Shown one piece after another: positions 21,204-32,672 of a stretch of 64,000 nucleotides of DNA (position 1 is its first letter; each line of letters starts with the position of its first letter). The stretch is taken from the NCBI GenBank assembly GCA_032209605.1, contig JASFXZ010000043.1, positions 1,846,819 to 1,910,818 on the forward strand, given 5' to 3'. This stretch comes from Mactromeris polynyma. Lineage: Eukaryota; Mollusca; Bivalvia; Venerida; Mactridae. A program made the translations under genes and the position numbers. The notes beneath the pieces were generated by a model. That model was not told the origin of the DNA. It made no database searches and saw only the letters and a list, made by a program, of their open reading frames with translations.

Positions 21204-24200
21204 TTATTCAATTGAAGGCCAGGAAGGTTGTTTAAGGAATTGTGTACGGAGTTCATTAAATGTTTGACAGCACATGAAAAAATGATATTCCGTTTCTATT
21301 GTATTATGAGAACTAAGTTTACATGTACGATTTTCTCTAATAATTCCATTGTATCTTCCATTTTCGATTTCTAAGCTATGTGATCCTAATCTAAAACGCG
21401 TTAATTCTTTTCTAATGTTTTCATTTTTAATAATTTCTAGGTACTTTTCAAATGTATAATCTGTTTTGAACTTCCTATAATAAAACATTTTGGACTGGTT
21501 ATTGAGTGTATCACTCCATGTTTGTACATACTGATCCCGAAGTCTTTGTTTAAGCATACTGAAGTAATTTACATTCATATTATACATGTTAAAACTATTT
21601 CCATATCCTAAGGTGTTAAGAATTTATATAATATTAGAAACCCAGCTATTTGTTCTTGCATTGATTAAGCATTATTCATTATATAATTGAAAAAGTACAG
21701 AATCCTGATTAATTAGTATTTTTAGCCAATATTTGAGTGCTCTTTCTTTACATATCACTGACAGGGGGTATCGACCAAGTTCTCCTAACACTGCAGTATT
21801 GGATGTTTGGGTACGGACTCCTAATATGCGTTTGCAAAATTTGATATGAAGTTTATCAATTTCCTTGTAAGAGTATGCTCCCCATATTTCACAACTGTAA
21901 AGAAGTATAGGTACAACTAGTGAATCAAATAACGATAATTTCGTTTTAATATCTAGATTAACCCTACTGAATACATATAAGGGGTGATTATATGCTTTAA
22001 GAGCTGGTTCTTGTAATGCTTTAGTCGCATATATTAAGTTACCAGTGTAGTAAAATTTAATTCCAAGATAACAGAAACTATCTACAACTTCAACTAATTC
22101 TTGGTTAATAAACCATCTAAAAACATTATTACTCTTTTTGCTTTCAAAAATACATATTTTAGTTTTATTTATGTTAATCTTTAATCCCCACTTACGTGAG
22201 TATTAGTTGATTTATTTAGTTGATTTTGTAGACTATTAGGATCTGTGGTAAAAAGAACAATATCATCAGCAAAAAACATCATGTATATAGACAATAAATT
22301 AATATCATCATCAGTAAGGTTGTTGCGGTCAATTATTGTGTCAATATCGTTTATAAACAAGATAAATAGTAAGGGAGATAACGGTTCTCCCTGTTTTAAC
22401 CCAAGAGACACATCAAAGAAATTAGAGAATGACATATTATATGAATCTTTAACACAAGCTTTCACATTGTGGTATATGGATTTAATCATGTTGGTCATCT
22501 TACAGCTCAATCCTAATTCAAGTAGTTTTATCCATAGAGCTTCATGTATCACTGTGTCAAATGCTTTTTCGTAATCAAAAAATGCACAGTATAATTTTCT
22601 TTTTTGAGATAATATATTTTGAATGATAGAATGTAGAATGAAATATACAATCTGTTGTGCTACGTTTGTCTCTAAAAGCAAATTGTGTCACATTAAATAA
22701 ATTTTCGGATTCACACCAGCTGTCTATTTCTTAAAGTTAAGGAAAATATCTTAGATAAAATATTTATCAGAGTGATACCTCTATAATTAGAAGGATCATC
22801 TGTATTTCCTTTTTTATGTATAGGGACAATATATCCTTTACACCAAGCATCTGGATAGACTCCAGTTTCATATATGTTATTGAAGAGTTGTACGAGATAA
22901 GGAGCAATGAAACTATTTGCATCTATGAAAAAATCTGCTACATTTTTGGTTAAATCACAACTTTTGTTTCTATGAAGACTAGCAATTGTTTTGGTAATTT
23001 CGCTAAGGGTAAAAGGCGCATCTAATCTATCGATATTTATATTATGTATATCGAGATTTTCATACCGTGAGGTATCAAAATCACTGTCATGAGGAGTATT
23101 TGAGACTTTTTTAAAATGATCAACAAAATCATTTAGACTTATATTGTCTTGTTGTGATTTAGATTTGCTTTTGTATTTTTTGATATATTTCCAAAATTTG
23201 CGCGAGTTAGATTTACTAAGTTTTCTAAGTGTCTGTTTTTCTTTAAAGTGGAAAGAGCGTTTAGCTTTACGTTTCTCCTTACAAAAACGTTTTCTATATG
23301 ATAAAAAAATAGCAAACGGTTGTCGACTGTCGGAAGTTTCCTGTATATTTGTTTATGTTTATAGAAATCTTTCGCTTGTTTACATTCATTGTTAAACCAT
23401 GCAGACTTTTTAAGCTTGGCATAAATTGGCGTGTTCAGTTTATAATGTTTTCCGTGTAATTCGAAAGATATATTAAAAATACGGTCAGACATACTATTGA
23501 TGCACGCATCAACACCATATTTGCCTGTCATTAAGTCATTAATGTCGTCATCAAATAACGGTTTATTTTGGTTTAGTATATTATAAAGTTTGTCCGTGTC
23601 GGAATTTTCCCACACAATTTTATCACTATCGTTTATATGTATCATATTTTCTAGAGATAAACTAAATTCAATTGGACAATGATCCGAAAATTCAGTAATA
23701 TCTAAAACATTCATAGCATGAAATAAAGAAAACAATTTGTAGCTAGTAATAACATAATCGACTACACTAGCAGCAAAGTTACTAGTATTTAACTTATAAC
23801 AAGTGTATAATCCTAGCTCAATGCGACCATTTACAATGCATAGGCCAGTTTGTTTGCATAATGTAATCAATTTCTTTCCAAAATGATTCATTCGGGTATC
23901 ATAGGAAGATCGTGCAGGAATGTCACACGGAGAGTCATCAATAGGTAGGTCAATATATCGGTTTAAATTTATATTTTCAATAACGTCCATCGCCTGACCA
24001 ACTCTTGAGTTGAAATCACCTGCCAGAAACACGTCTCCCATATTATTATATTTAATAATATCGTTATGTAATAAGTCGTAGAAATCGAATTCAAATAATG
24101 GAGAACGAATGTTTTTTATATATGTTTGAGTCTTCTGGTGGTATATAACAACAACAGAAATATAAATCATTTTCAGCACCTAGATAGGACTTCTTCAACT

Positions 24201-24635
24201 TAAACCAAATGATACCTTTTTCATTAAGTTCAACCAGTTCAATAAAACCCGAATAAATAGTTTTGAAATACACAATCACGCCCCCACTGTGACGTTTTGC
24301 TTTCTTGTTATATTTAGGTCTTGGCAAGAAAAACATTCATAGTTATTAATATAAACATTTGAAATATTAGAGTTCCATGTTTCAGAAAATAACAATATGT
24401 CATAGTTATTTATGAATTCAATAAAGTCATTGTCCGACAGTTTGTTACATATCCCATTCACATTCCAAAGAAGAAATTTGAGCTGCTGTACTGTGTTGCA
24501 GTCTTATGTCTGTGTTGTATATGACTGTTTTTTCCGCTGGTCGTTGGTAGTCTGGTTCCTATTACGGTTACGTGGTTGTATTGTCGGTACGGGTCCGGGT
24601 GGAAGTTTGTTTGCTGTATAAACATCATTATCCAT
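21204..24635 (-). pseudogene. LINE family A pol, nearly full length (copy 4)
   Basis: A probable start ATG at 24635 (MDNDVYTANKLPPG) runs in frame, apart from one TAA, into the endonuclease: FLLWNVNGICNKL, LFSETWN, GGVIVYFK, YIPPEDS, GDFNSRVG near 24010, VVDYVIT near 23760 and FSDHCPIEF near 23690. The linker (NNECKQAKDFYKHK) is followed by RT blocks spread over several frames, with FFDVSLGLKQGEPLSP near 22400 and FFADDIVLF near 22265. The C-terminal CKLS...EYHFFMCC is near 21290. At least six frameshifts or stops mean it cannot act. In a live element the single polyprotein would nick DNA and prime reverse transcription. Confidence 0.92.
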
Positions 24636-24679
24636 GTAGAGTTTGTCGTATGTTACGACTTAAATCTAGTGTAAAACAA

Positions 24680-25193
24680 AGAGAAAATACGTAACTACGG
24701 GGAACGCCACATACACAAGACAATACCTCCCCACGCAGACCTCAGGAAAAACAACAATCCACAAAACATAACGCACCTAAGGAAGTCAAACTGTACACAT
24801 ATTAAGGAACAGAGGCACAAGGAACGGCCCAACAGACCATAAGGAATAATTAAGAGAATCAAAGTGGACAGTAAAAGGAGGGGGAGGGGGAAATTAATGG
24901 ATGGAAAAGCTCACAGGACAATTCAAGACAACTGGCCACAATAGGCCAACATTGGGCAGGAAACACTCTGAACACTGTATAAAGTGACAGAATTGCATAG
25001 GGGAAAGGGAGACATAAAACATTCATAACACAAACAGAAACAATAACCATATAGCGAATTACAGCCTTGGAACTGTCAGTAAAAAATACTGGGGGTTTAA
25101 ATCGATTTAACAGCTAGCTAACCTCACAACTTATCGCTATATGGTTATTGATTTCCAACATATATACATAAATTGACTAAGTAGGCAGTAACT
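24680..25193 (-). repeat. Probable 5'UTR of LINE family A; dispersed copy 1
   Basis: It lies directly upstream of the pol start in element orientation. The same sequence recurs at 37590-38100 (same orientation) and partly at 63226-63355 (opposite orientation). Shared landmarks include GGAACGCCACATACA, AATTAATGGATGGAAAAG, CACAATAGGCC and ACTGGGGGTTTAAATCGAT. Similarity ends near 25193/38100. Placement makes it the element's 5' region, although an older repeat into which the LINE inserted is possible. Confidence 0.65.
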
Positions 25194-26138
25194 AATCATT
25201 AAAATAAACCAACCATCACGTACATATCAGCAGACATACAGTAACTAATCGAGCACGGAGGAACAAGCAGCCTTATACTGACCTTGTTCCCCGTAACTAA
25301 AATAGTAACATCAGAAAAGAAGTAACCTTAAAATGTCAAATTAAAGTGCAATTTAAAATAAAGTCAACTTGATAATGTGTTTACTAATAAAAATTCTTAG
25401 ATATTATTGATAGGGAAATGGAATTTATAACTAAAAGAAATATGTTTAATAAGAGACAGTAATATTAGGCAAAGACGAGATGCAAAGGTTTAACAGTATG
25501 TATGCAAGTTAGAATTAAGATCGAACACAATAGTCCATATTATGAACAATATTCTGGGCATGAGACGATATCTAAAGTATGAATAATTCATTATGTTGTT
25601 TTGTTATACAGCTTTTCATATTGTTTTCAAATGATACTTAGTAATGTAATTGATCGTTTTTAAGAAAGACTCATTGAAAAATGGCTGATGAATGTTTAGA
25701 TTGTTGTTTTCGTATAAATCTTTCAACACAATCACGGTTATAAGAAAATATGTTGATAAGAGCTGTTCTAATCCGCAACTGAATGGCAACCTTGGTATTT
25801 TATAATGAAAACTATGGATTACCATTTAAGATATATTATGCTCATTTTGTGTTCATTTGTGTACAATTATGAAAAATATACTTTATCTAGTTAAAACTTC
25901 AATAAGTATGCATTATCACAGAATTCATTTATAATGTATTTCTCTGTATTTGACGAAAAAATACATTTGTATTGTCATAAAAAACTTCTAGTTTTTTAAC
26001 AAGCAGGTGATTTTTGCTAGTTTTGTCTCTTAATAATATGATTAAAAAATATTGTTTTAAACAATTATACATTGCAATGATGAGCCGATTAAAAACAATT
26101 TGGTTCAGATGAGCCAGATACATTTAGAATGGCAGCAG
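25194..26138. other. Noncoding AT-rich stretch
   Basis: A short direct repeat CAGTAACTAATC at about 25187 and 25240 is the only structure noted. No gene. Confidence 0.4.
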
Positions 26139-26330
26139 AACATGCGCGTATAATCAGCAATGTTTTGGTATATCTAACATGCGCGTATAATCAGCAAGGT
26201 TTTGGCATATCTAACATGCGCATATAATCAGCAGTCTGCTGGTATATCTAACATGCGCATATAATCAGCAGTCTGCTGGTATATCTAACATGCGCATATA
26301 ATCAGCAATGTGTTGGCATATCTAACATGC
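26139..26330. repeat. 37-bp tandem repeat (AACATGCGCATATAATCAGC)
   Basis: Five units start at 26139, 26176, 26213, 26250 and 26287, with a partial at 26324. Each reads AACATGCGC(G/A)TATAATCAGC followed by a TTTGG/CTGGTATATCT tail. Units 3 and 4 are nearly identical. No spacer-like diversity exists, so it is a minisatellite rather than any repeat-spacer array. Confidence 0.9.
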
Positions 26331-26589
26331 TGCAATAGTGTTATATTTAACTTAGACAAATCAGATATCGTATTCCATTATAATTTACGTTCTGGTTATA
26401 TTCCGTATACAGTAAACAAACCAAGACATAAAGAATACATTAATATTTGTTCATACGAGTGTATGCTTGTATTAGCTACTTTCAAGCAGTGACTTATAAA
26501 CCAAGCATACATGCACGCGGGAAACGCACACCGAACATATCTTATATAATGCATTTGTTCACTGCAACTGAATGTAAGTTTTCCACTAT

Positions 26590-26970
26590 ATACATATAGG
26601 AAAAAATGTCTCTGTCCTCTGGCGGCCACGTTTTTCGAGGAATTTTCTCGGCGTCACCAAAGTATCCAAGATAAACATATATGAAAAAGACTCCGCTCTC
26701 CTGCAGCCATGTTTTTGACGAATCCAAAAACTTTGAATAATATGGGTAGAGTCACCCAAGCAAGATGTGTGTGAAATTGGACCAATAGTATTTGACAAAA
26801 AAAATGTTTTAAAATTTTATTCTCCGATGCCATGGCAACCAGAGGTCAGCGTGGAATGGAATTCTATGAACACTTTGAAAGGGTCCACATAAGGATTATT
26901 TTGTGAACTTTGATCAAAGTCGGCATAGTGGATTAGGAGAAGAAGAATTTTAAAATAAGTATGTACGGAC
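26590..26970. repeat. Bivalve interspersed repeat segment
   Basis: It contains CCATGGCAACCAGAG, then GAACACTTTGAAAGGGTCCA, CATAAGGATTATTTTGTGAA and GTGGATTAGGAGAAGAAG. These are ordered landmarks of a high-copy noncoding bivalve repeat related to the element at 436-860. The overlapping short frames are not genes. Confidence 0.55.
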
Positions 26971-27750
26971 TTGAAATTTCTGGAAAGAAAATTCATGAAC
27001 ATAGCAAAGAAAGGATTAAGGTCATCAAGACAGTTCTAACCTAATCAGCCGAAAACTGTACAAATAATAACGGTGTATGCTGGCGACATAAATGTTTGAA
27101 CAAAAAAAAAATCATGTTGCTTGTTAAACAAAATCCGATAAAACGGCATTGTAATGTTCTCGCTTTTATAATTGGCACAGGAGAAAACATGTTTATAGGG
27201 ATATAGTATAGTCTCATTCGTGTTGTCGGTGTTCAAGCCAACCTTCTTCGTATGATGATTTGTACATTTCCATTAATAGGTATTAAACGAGTAAGAAAAC
27301 CCTTACTCTGTCTTGAAAAATCATGGATCGCCCAAAGTGATTTTTCAGGACGATAAATACAAGCAAGTCTGATTGATCAGTATTTGCCTGATAACACACT
27401 TGTCAATAAACTTTGAATAAAGTTTTATTATATCAGCTAGACATATGATTTAATCACTTTGAGTCCGTTTTATCAACATGTAAAAACATTTCAAGTTGTT
27501 TTTATGTCCTTTCAAAAGTGCGTAAAACGAAATGCTGAATGACGTCGGGCGCGCATGTACGATCATTTTTGTCTCACTGATTTTGTCACATCGCTTCAAA
27601 ACACATCACCGTTATCTTCAAACAACAAAAGCAATACATTTCGTAAAACATAGTCTATTATTGTTGACTTCAGGAATTCTAAAGTGGCACGTCATTCATT
27701 TTCATTTCAGTACCTCGAACAACTTGTAAATGTTTCGTTGTAAGAAATTG
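26971..27750. other. Noncoding stretch
   Basis: Only short frames without motifs. TTATTAGTTTTATC-like AT-rich sequence. Nothing was recognised. Confidence 0.4.
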
Positions 27751-27924
27751 CGGTGGCACAGAGGTGACATCCGCAACACTTTATCTATATTGTGGCCACA
27801 ACTTCGTAACTTGTGGCCACACCTTATTAAATCGTGGCCACAACTTAGTAACTTGTGGCCACAACTTTTTTTCTTGTGGCCACAATATAAATAAAGTGTT
27901 GCGGATGTCACCTCTGTGCCACCG
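27751..27924. mobile_element. Hairpin MITE with five GTGGCCAC palindromes
   Basis: The outer 50-odd bases at each end are near-identical inverted repeats starting CGGTGGCACAGAGGTGACAT. The 174-bp unit can therefore fold almost end to end. Between them the self-complementary GTGGCCAC occurs five times, roughly every 20-27 bp, in the phrase CTTGTGGCCACAACTT. AATT occurs just outside both ends and may be a target duplication. No coding capacity. Confidence 0.75.
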
Positions 27925-28644
27925 TAATTTTGTAACAATGACAAAAGACGTTATATATCTTAATGGATTGTTCGTAGTAACTGCAATGCGCACCAGAGAG
28001 TTATCGAGCAATCAGCAATCATTGAATCTAGAGAAGTGTGCCTAACAGCAGTTTTTACTGTTACAATTATACACATGCGTTTTCCACATTCGTTCGCGAA
28101 ATATGATTTCAGTACAAGTTTTAAACCAGATCAACAGTATGATGCAATCAATCTATCTAAACTATTGAATTATATTAGTTCTATCACTGATATTTATGTA
28201 AAAGACTTTGAATAATTAGATCTCAAATCTATAACGTTCAATGAATAACAATGAAGCACGAAAGCCGAAATGGTCCAAACAAATTTAATATTGGGTAAAA
28301 ACGTAACTCCATTACGAGAACATGTCCAATTTCTACAACACTTTCACCGAAACGACGAACATTTGAAGCAATATATACGGGCAAACATTTGGAAGCAGAC
28401 ACAATATCAATCTCTACGATAGCTTTTGTGTTGCTTTATTGTATTAACGTTGATTTATACTAATTACGAGACATCATAATTGCATCTGTATTCTCAAATT
28501 TCAATCAAAGATACAAACCGATATAGGGTTTGAAAACCTAAGTCGATAATCTACTTAAATCAAGAATATCTAATGGACCGGTCGACTGAAATATTTGCAA
28601 AATAGAGAATTTACAAAACATTGTACTAAAAATGGAAGTTATAC
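27925..28644. other. Noncoding stretch
   Basis: No recognised feature. Confidence 0.4.
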
Positions 28645-29051
28645 CCAGGTAATAACAATGTACTGCTAATTAAATGATTACTCTTTGGCAAAGCCAATGT
28701 TTTTATGACAACAATTTTTCCTATAGGGGTTAATATTCTTTTATTCCATGATGCAAATAACTTTTCAATTTCATTGATATTTTTGTGTGTAATTAATTAA
28801 TGTGATTTTAAAGTATTCATTGTGTTGCGTAGTGACTTCTCTGAGCCATCAAGTAAAACTGTAGTATCATCTGCATATTGGGATAACAGAAAATGAACAT
28901 TATTGATATAAATATCAGTAATACTGGGGTTATTTTTAAGCATCAAAGCTAAGATTTCGGCACATATAATAAAGAGATATGGTGACAGTGGATCGCCTTG
29001 TCTGCAACCACGCTGATAAAACCATTCAGATAAATGGCCATTGATAGTCAC
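28645..29051 (-). pseudogene. L1/Tx1-type LINE RT segment, inverted part
   Basis: The minus strand encodes RT blocks [20 protein letters not shown] and [16 protein letters not shown] (YADD near 28865), followed after a frameshift by SWNKRILTPIGKIVVIKTLA and LPKSNHL. This is the order found in L1/Tx1-group polymerases. Its 5' side (in element sense) abuts the plus-strand 3' piece at about 29052. Confidence 0.85.
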
Positions 29052-29498
29052 GCAAGATTCAATATTTGGCTGCTCTAAAGACTCATCACTTCAATGGCTG
29101 CAGTATAGAATTAATCACAGAATTCTTGGTACAAACCGCCATCTATCAAAAATGGGGCTAATCATTTCTGAAGAGTGTACATTCTGTCATAACTACTCGG
29201 AGAGTATTTTACATTTATTTTGGGAGTGTAACCATACATACGCCTTTTGGGGCCAACTGAAAGATTGGATAAACCAAAACTTTTATGATATCTTTACAGA
29301 CTGGTCTAAGTGTGATACTATTCTTGGACATATGAGACTACTGACTGCTTTAAATGTCATGTTTTTAGTTGCAAAGTAAAATGAATACATCTCTTCCAAA
29401 TATAGAAACTTTTAAGGAAAAAATTAAAACATATATTTTGACACTAAAATGTCAATCTATTCAATCAGGCTCCATGAAAAAAATTATGAAAACTTAGA
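29052..29498 (+). pseudogene. L1/Tx1-type LINE C-terminal segment
   Basis: The plus strand encodes [20 protein letters not shown], then EECTFCHNYSESILHLFWEC (a Cys/His finger-like C-terminus). After a frameshift near 29380 it continues SLPNIETFKEKIKTYIL up to TAG at 29496-29498. It is the natural continuation of the inverted RT segment next to it. Together they have the layout left by twin priming: inverted 5' part, then direct 3' part. Confidence 0.85.
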
Positions 29499-30769
29499 TG
29501 GGTTTTGCAGCTATCTGGAGGATTGACCACCAAATACCTGGCCAGGAATAACTCATTGAAATATACATTAGTTTCTTGCAGAAAATTGTATTCTCTACTT
29601 TTTCCTTGTATTCATGCTTTATCGGAATTCAATCTCTATTAGGTAGTGTTATTTTGTTCGTTTGTTTCATCGGGTTTAACGCCGTTTCTCAACGATATTG
29701 TTAGTGTTCCCCATTCTTTGCTGATGGAATATCCACACCTTGTACCTATTTTTTCTTTCATTTTCTCCTTCTTTTTAGTGCTTTTTTTCTCTTTACCTTT
29801 TCTTTGTATGCACCTTCTTTCTCATCTCCTATGTATTTTCTATATACATGTAAAATGTTTCATTTGTATGGACCTCTCCTATCTGTTTTTCTATATACAT
29901 GTACATGTAAAATGTTTCATTTGTACAGCAATGCTTTATTTAACATTTGTAAAACTATGTAATTCACTTTTTGCAGTTCAGCAAATATAGTGTTCAAGGG
30001 AAGGAACTGTAATAATCCAACTAATAACATACTTAACTCCCTTTTAAACACCATGCTTTATGATATTCTTGTTTTTAAGAGTAATGAAATAGATATTGTC
30101 TCTGATAAGGGAAAACAAAATAACAATTTTAATTAAGACAGTTTATTTCTTGTGAATTGTATTATGTTTAATCATGTTGTCACATTTGGTACTATATAAT
30201 ATACTTTTACATTCTATCTTGTACTTCATATATATTTTATTATGAAAAATCTTTGGTCCAACATACAGTTAACTGATTTTCTCCTAAAATTACTGTTTAA
30301 ATATACTATGATCTGACACTGACATTTTAGTAATCAGAATTTAAAGCACTGTATGATATATATATATAGCAATACCAAAGTGCTCAATATACATTAATAA
30401 TCTATTGTAATATTTATATATCTTTCATCTTAACCTAATAACCATTTAATTTATATTAAACAATTCTCATAAAAAGTAGTCAATATATGTTGCCGAACTC
30501 TGTACTAAATTTAGCCAAACATTTAATTTTTCTTATTATTATTTTGTTTCTTTCTTTTTTTGGTTATTCAATATGTGAAAAAAAAATATTTGTGCAAATG
30601 TTATTTTTTGCTATGCTGTATAAAAATAAAAAGTTACAAAAAAACAAAAACAATATACTGCATCCTGATGCACCATTTTGTGTACAAATACTCAGACTGG
30701 ATTTGTATCAAATATTATATGAATATGTTAAACAATGATAATAGTACAAAGGAAATGAATCGTCCCGCA
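29499..30769 (+). other. Probable L1-type 3'UTR, then noncoding AT-rich DNA
   Basis: The 3'UTR extent is unknown and no clear poly(A) tail was seen. A tandem duplication of about 50 bp (TTTTCTATATACATGTAAAA + TGTTTCATTTGTA) lies at 29836-29930. A pyrimidine-rich 114-codon frame at 29646-29990 covers it and has low-complexity composition. No gene is supported. Confidence 0.4.
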
Positions 30770-30774
30770 CTTCT

Positions 30775-30907
30775 TAACTCTTTAATCTACGGGTACGTAA
30801 TGTCACAAAACTCTTCGATCTACGGGTACGTATTGTCACAAAACTCTTCGATCTACGGGTACGTATTGTCACAAAACTCTTTGATCTACGGGTACGTATT
30901 GTCACGA
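30775..30907. repeat. 33-bp tandem repeat (CTACGGGTACGTATTGTCAC)
   Basis: Four units of ACTCTTCGATCTACGGGTAC + GTATTGTCACAAA lie in tandem. The 33-bp period keeps a frame open (11-residue SSIYGYVLSQN), which is a consequence of length, not evidence of a gene. It lies 65 bp from the Harbinger element. Confidence 0.85.
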
Positions 30908-30999
30908 AATGAATGAGTTTCATTTCATATTCATCTGAGCCTCATAAGTTATAAAATGTCGCATACAGTTATACCCCCTTCACATACACGGATTTTTCT

Positions 31000-31445
31000 T
31001 ACGAGTCCTTACGGATCCAACTCGTAGTCAATCGCAAGCATCCGTAAATAACTCGTCACAACTCGCAACAACTCGGATCCGTGAATGGAGAGGCAAATGT
31101 TTTGACATTTCAACTTCTTACGATTGTCCATGGATTGATTTTTCCGTAAATAACTCGTAACAATCCGTAAGTATCGTAAACCGCTCGCAACAACGCGTAA
31201 CCATCCACAAGAATCCGTAAATGACTCTTAACAATTTTTATTACGATTTGTTACGGTTAGTTTACGATTTATTTACGAATTATTTACGGATTATTACGAG
31301 TGTTACGTGTTGTTTACAATTCATTCGGGTCGTGTTACGATGGCTTTACGGATTGTTACGAGTTATCACGAGCACTTTACGTGTAGTTACGAGTACTTTA
31401 CGAATAGATACGTACACTTTACGTATTCTTATGTATTGTTACGAT
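31000..31445. promoter_or_regulatory. Left subterminal TCGTAA/TTACG array
   Basis: Dozens of five- to six-base motifs CGTAA occur first in direct sense (31030-31230), then as TTACG (31230-31445), so the array itself is roughly mirror-symmetric. Similar clusters in other transposons are bound by element-encoded proteins; that role here is inferred. Confidence 0.6.
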
Positions 31446-31456
31446 TTGGGGAAAGG

Positions 31457-31464
31457 TATAAAAG
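31457..31464 (+). promoter_or_regulatory. TATA box of the Harbinger DNA-binding gene
   Basis: TATAAAAG lies 96 bp before the ATG at 31553 in the order array, TATA, ACTTCATTTTCAG, ATG, which is a plausible pol II core promoter. Confidence 0.5.
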
Positions 31465-31552
31465 CTGCAAAATCGAACACTTCATTTTCAGTTGTTATAA
31501 AGAAGTCATAGAAGTCACATCTCTGCATATCTACTCTACAATATCTACAAGC

Positions 31553-32672
31553 ATGCCTTCAAAGAAGAAGGCAGTCAACAAGAAATCTCCTGCTCTTCGA
31601 AAATCTCCGCGGAAGAAGAGGACACGCTCGCCTTCCCCTGAACCACCACCGCAGCTAGACCCTGTTGATGTAGAAGACACTGAAATTGAAGTTGATATAG
31701 TAGCTAGTGAACGTGACTCCTCGATCTCCAGAAGTGATGCTTCGGACGATGGTGCAGCTACAGCTACTGCCACGACCACTGCAACAGTAAGTCAAAATTA
31801 TAGTAATAAATCAGGAATAGAGTAATAAACAATATAATATGTATAATTTAAAATATGTATAATGTATAATATGTATAATATCATATATAATTATAGTAAT
31901 TGTACAATTATTTGTTTTATGTGTATTATAAAATTGGCTATTTTTTATATTGTCAAGAACGGGAAGCCTAAGAGTAAGATGGCCAGGGCCTTCACGAAGG
32001 AAGAAGAGGATGAGGTTATTGAGTGGCTGAAGTCAAACCGATTCCTTTACGACAAGTCCAGTTTCGAGTTTAAGTTTAAGAACCGTCACAAGAAGGAGCG
32101 CGCCTGGCTGGAGATGGATCAGAAGATGTGGCTGAACCCTGGCGACCTTTAGAAGGAAAATGCAACACGATCCGGCGCCGGTGCTGTAGATGACATCATG
32201 ACGCGTAGAATCACCTGGTTGTTGGATAAGTTTGAGTTCGTCAAGCAGTATGTCTGTCAAGCCAGGCCACCAGAGGGTCGAAGATTCAGAGACCTGACCA
32301 GCACTCTGACTGCAGTGAATCATCAGTGACACCCCAAACTACACTTGAAGGTAAACCACAACATCAGCGACAACAGGCTCCATCTCCGACTACCTCGACA
32401 AAGTCTCGCTGCAGCTGGCAGAGCCGAAGAGTGACATAGAGAAGACCTGCGACTTCCTCGGCATGCTCATGGCGAAGATGACCCCTTCCTGCCTGGGGGA
32501 TTTCACCCATGAAGCCACCTCCAAGGCGATGGAGTATGTGAAACAGTCCAACCCGGAACGTCGTCAAGCGCAGCAACCACCGCAAGTCACCTTTTTGCAG
32601 CCACCACAGCCTCCGTTAAGATTCATGCAGCAAGCCAGCCAGCCAGCAGCACCGCAAGAGAGATTCTTGTAG
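31553..32672 (+). pseudogene. Harbinger Myb/MADF-like DNA-binding protein gene (damaged)
   Basis: Exon 1 is 31553-31786 (MPSKKKAVNKKSPALRKSPR, a basic then acidic low-complexity N-terminus). It ends at consensus donor GTAAGT. Exon 2 starts at 31958 after TTGTCAAG, in phase 0. It encodes KMARAFTKEEEDEVIEWLKS and FLYDKSSFEFKFKNRHKKER, a MADF/Myb-SANT-like fold that would bind the element ends. A TAG at 32150-32152 breaks the frame. The rest is readable with shifts, including DYLDKVSLQLAEPKSDIEKT and GMLMAKMTPSCLGDF, up to the stop at 32672. Such proteins partner the transposase for import and end recognition. Confidence 0.75.

Noticed and set aside
26139..26330. Regular 37-bp repeats as a CRISPR-like array
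   Set aside because: Units are contiguous with no unique spacers and the genome is eukaryotic.
29646..29990. 114-codon hydrophobic frame as a membrane protein
   Set aside because: Pyrimidine-rich low-complexity sequence containing a tandem duplication, downstream of a dead LINE.
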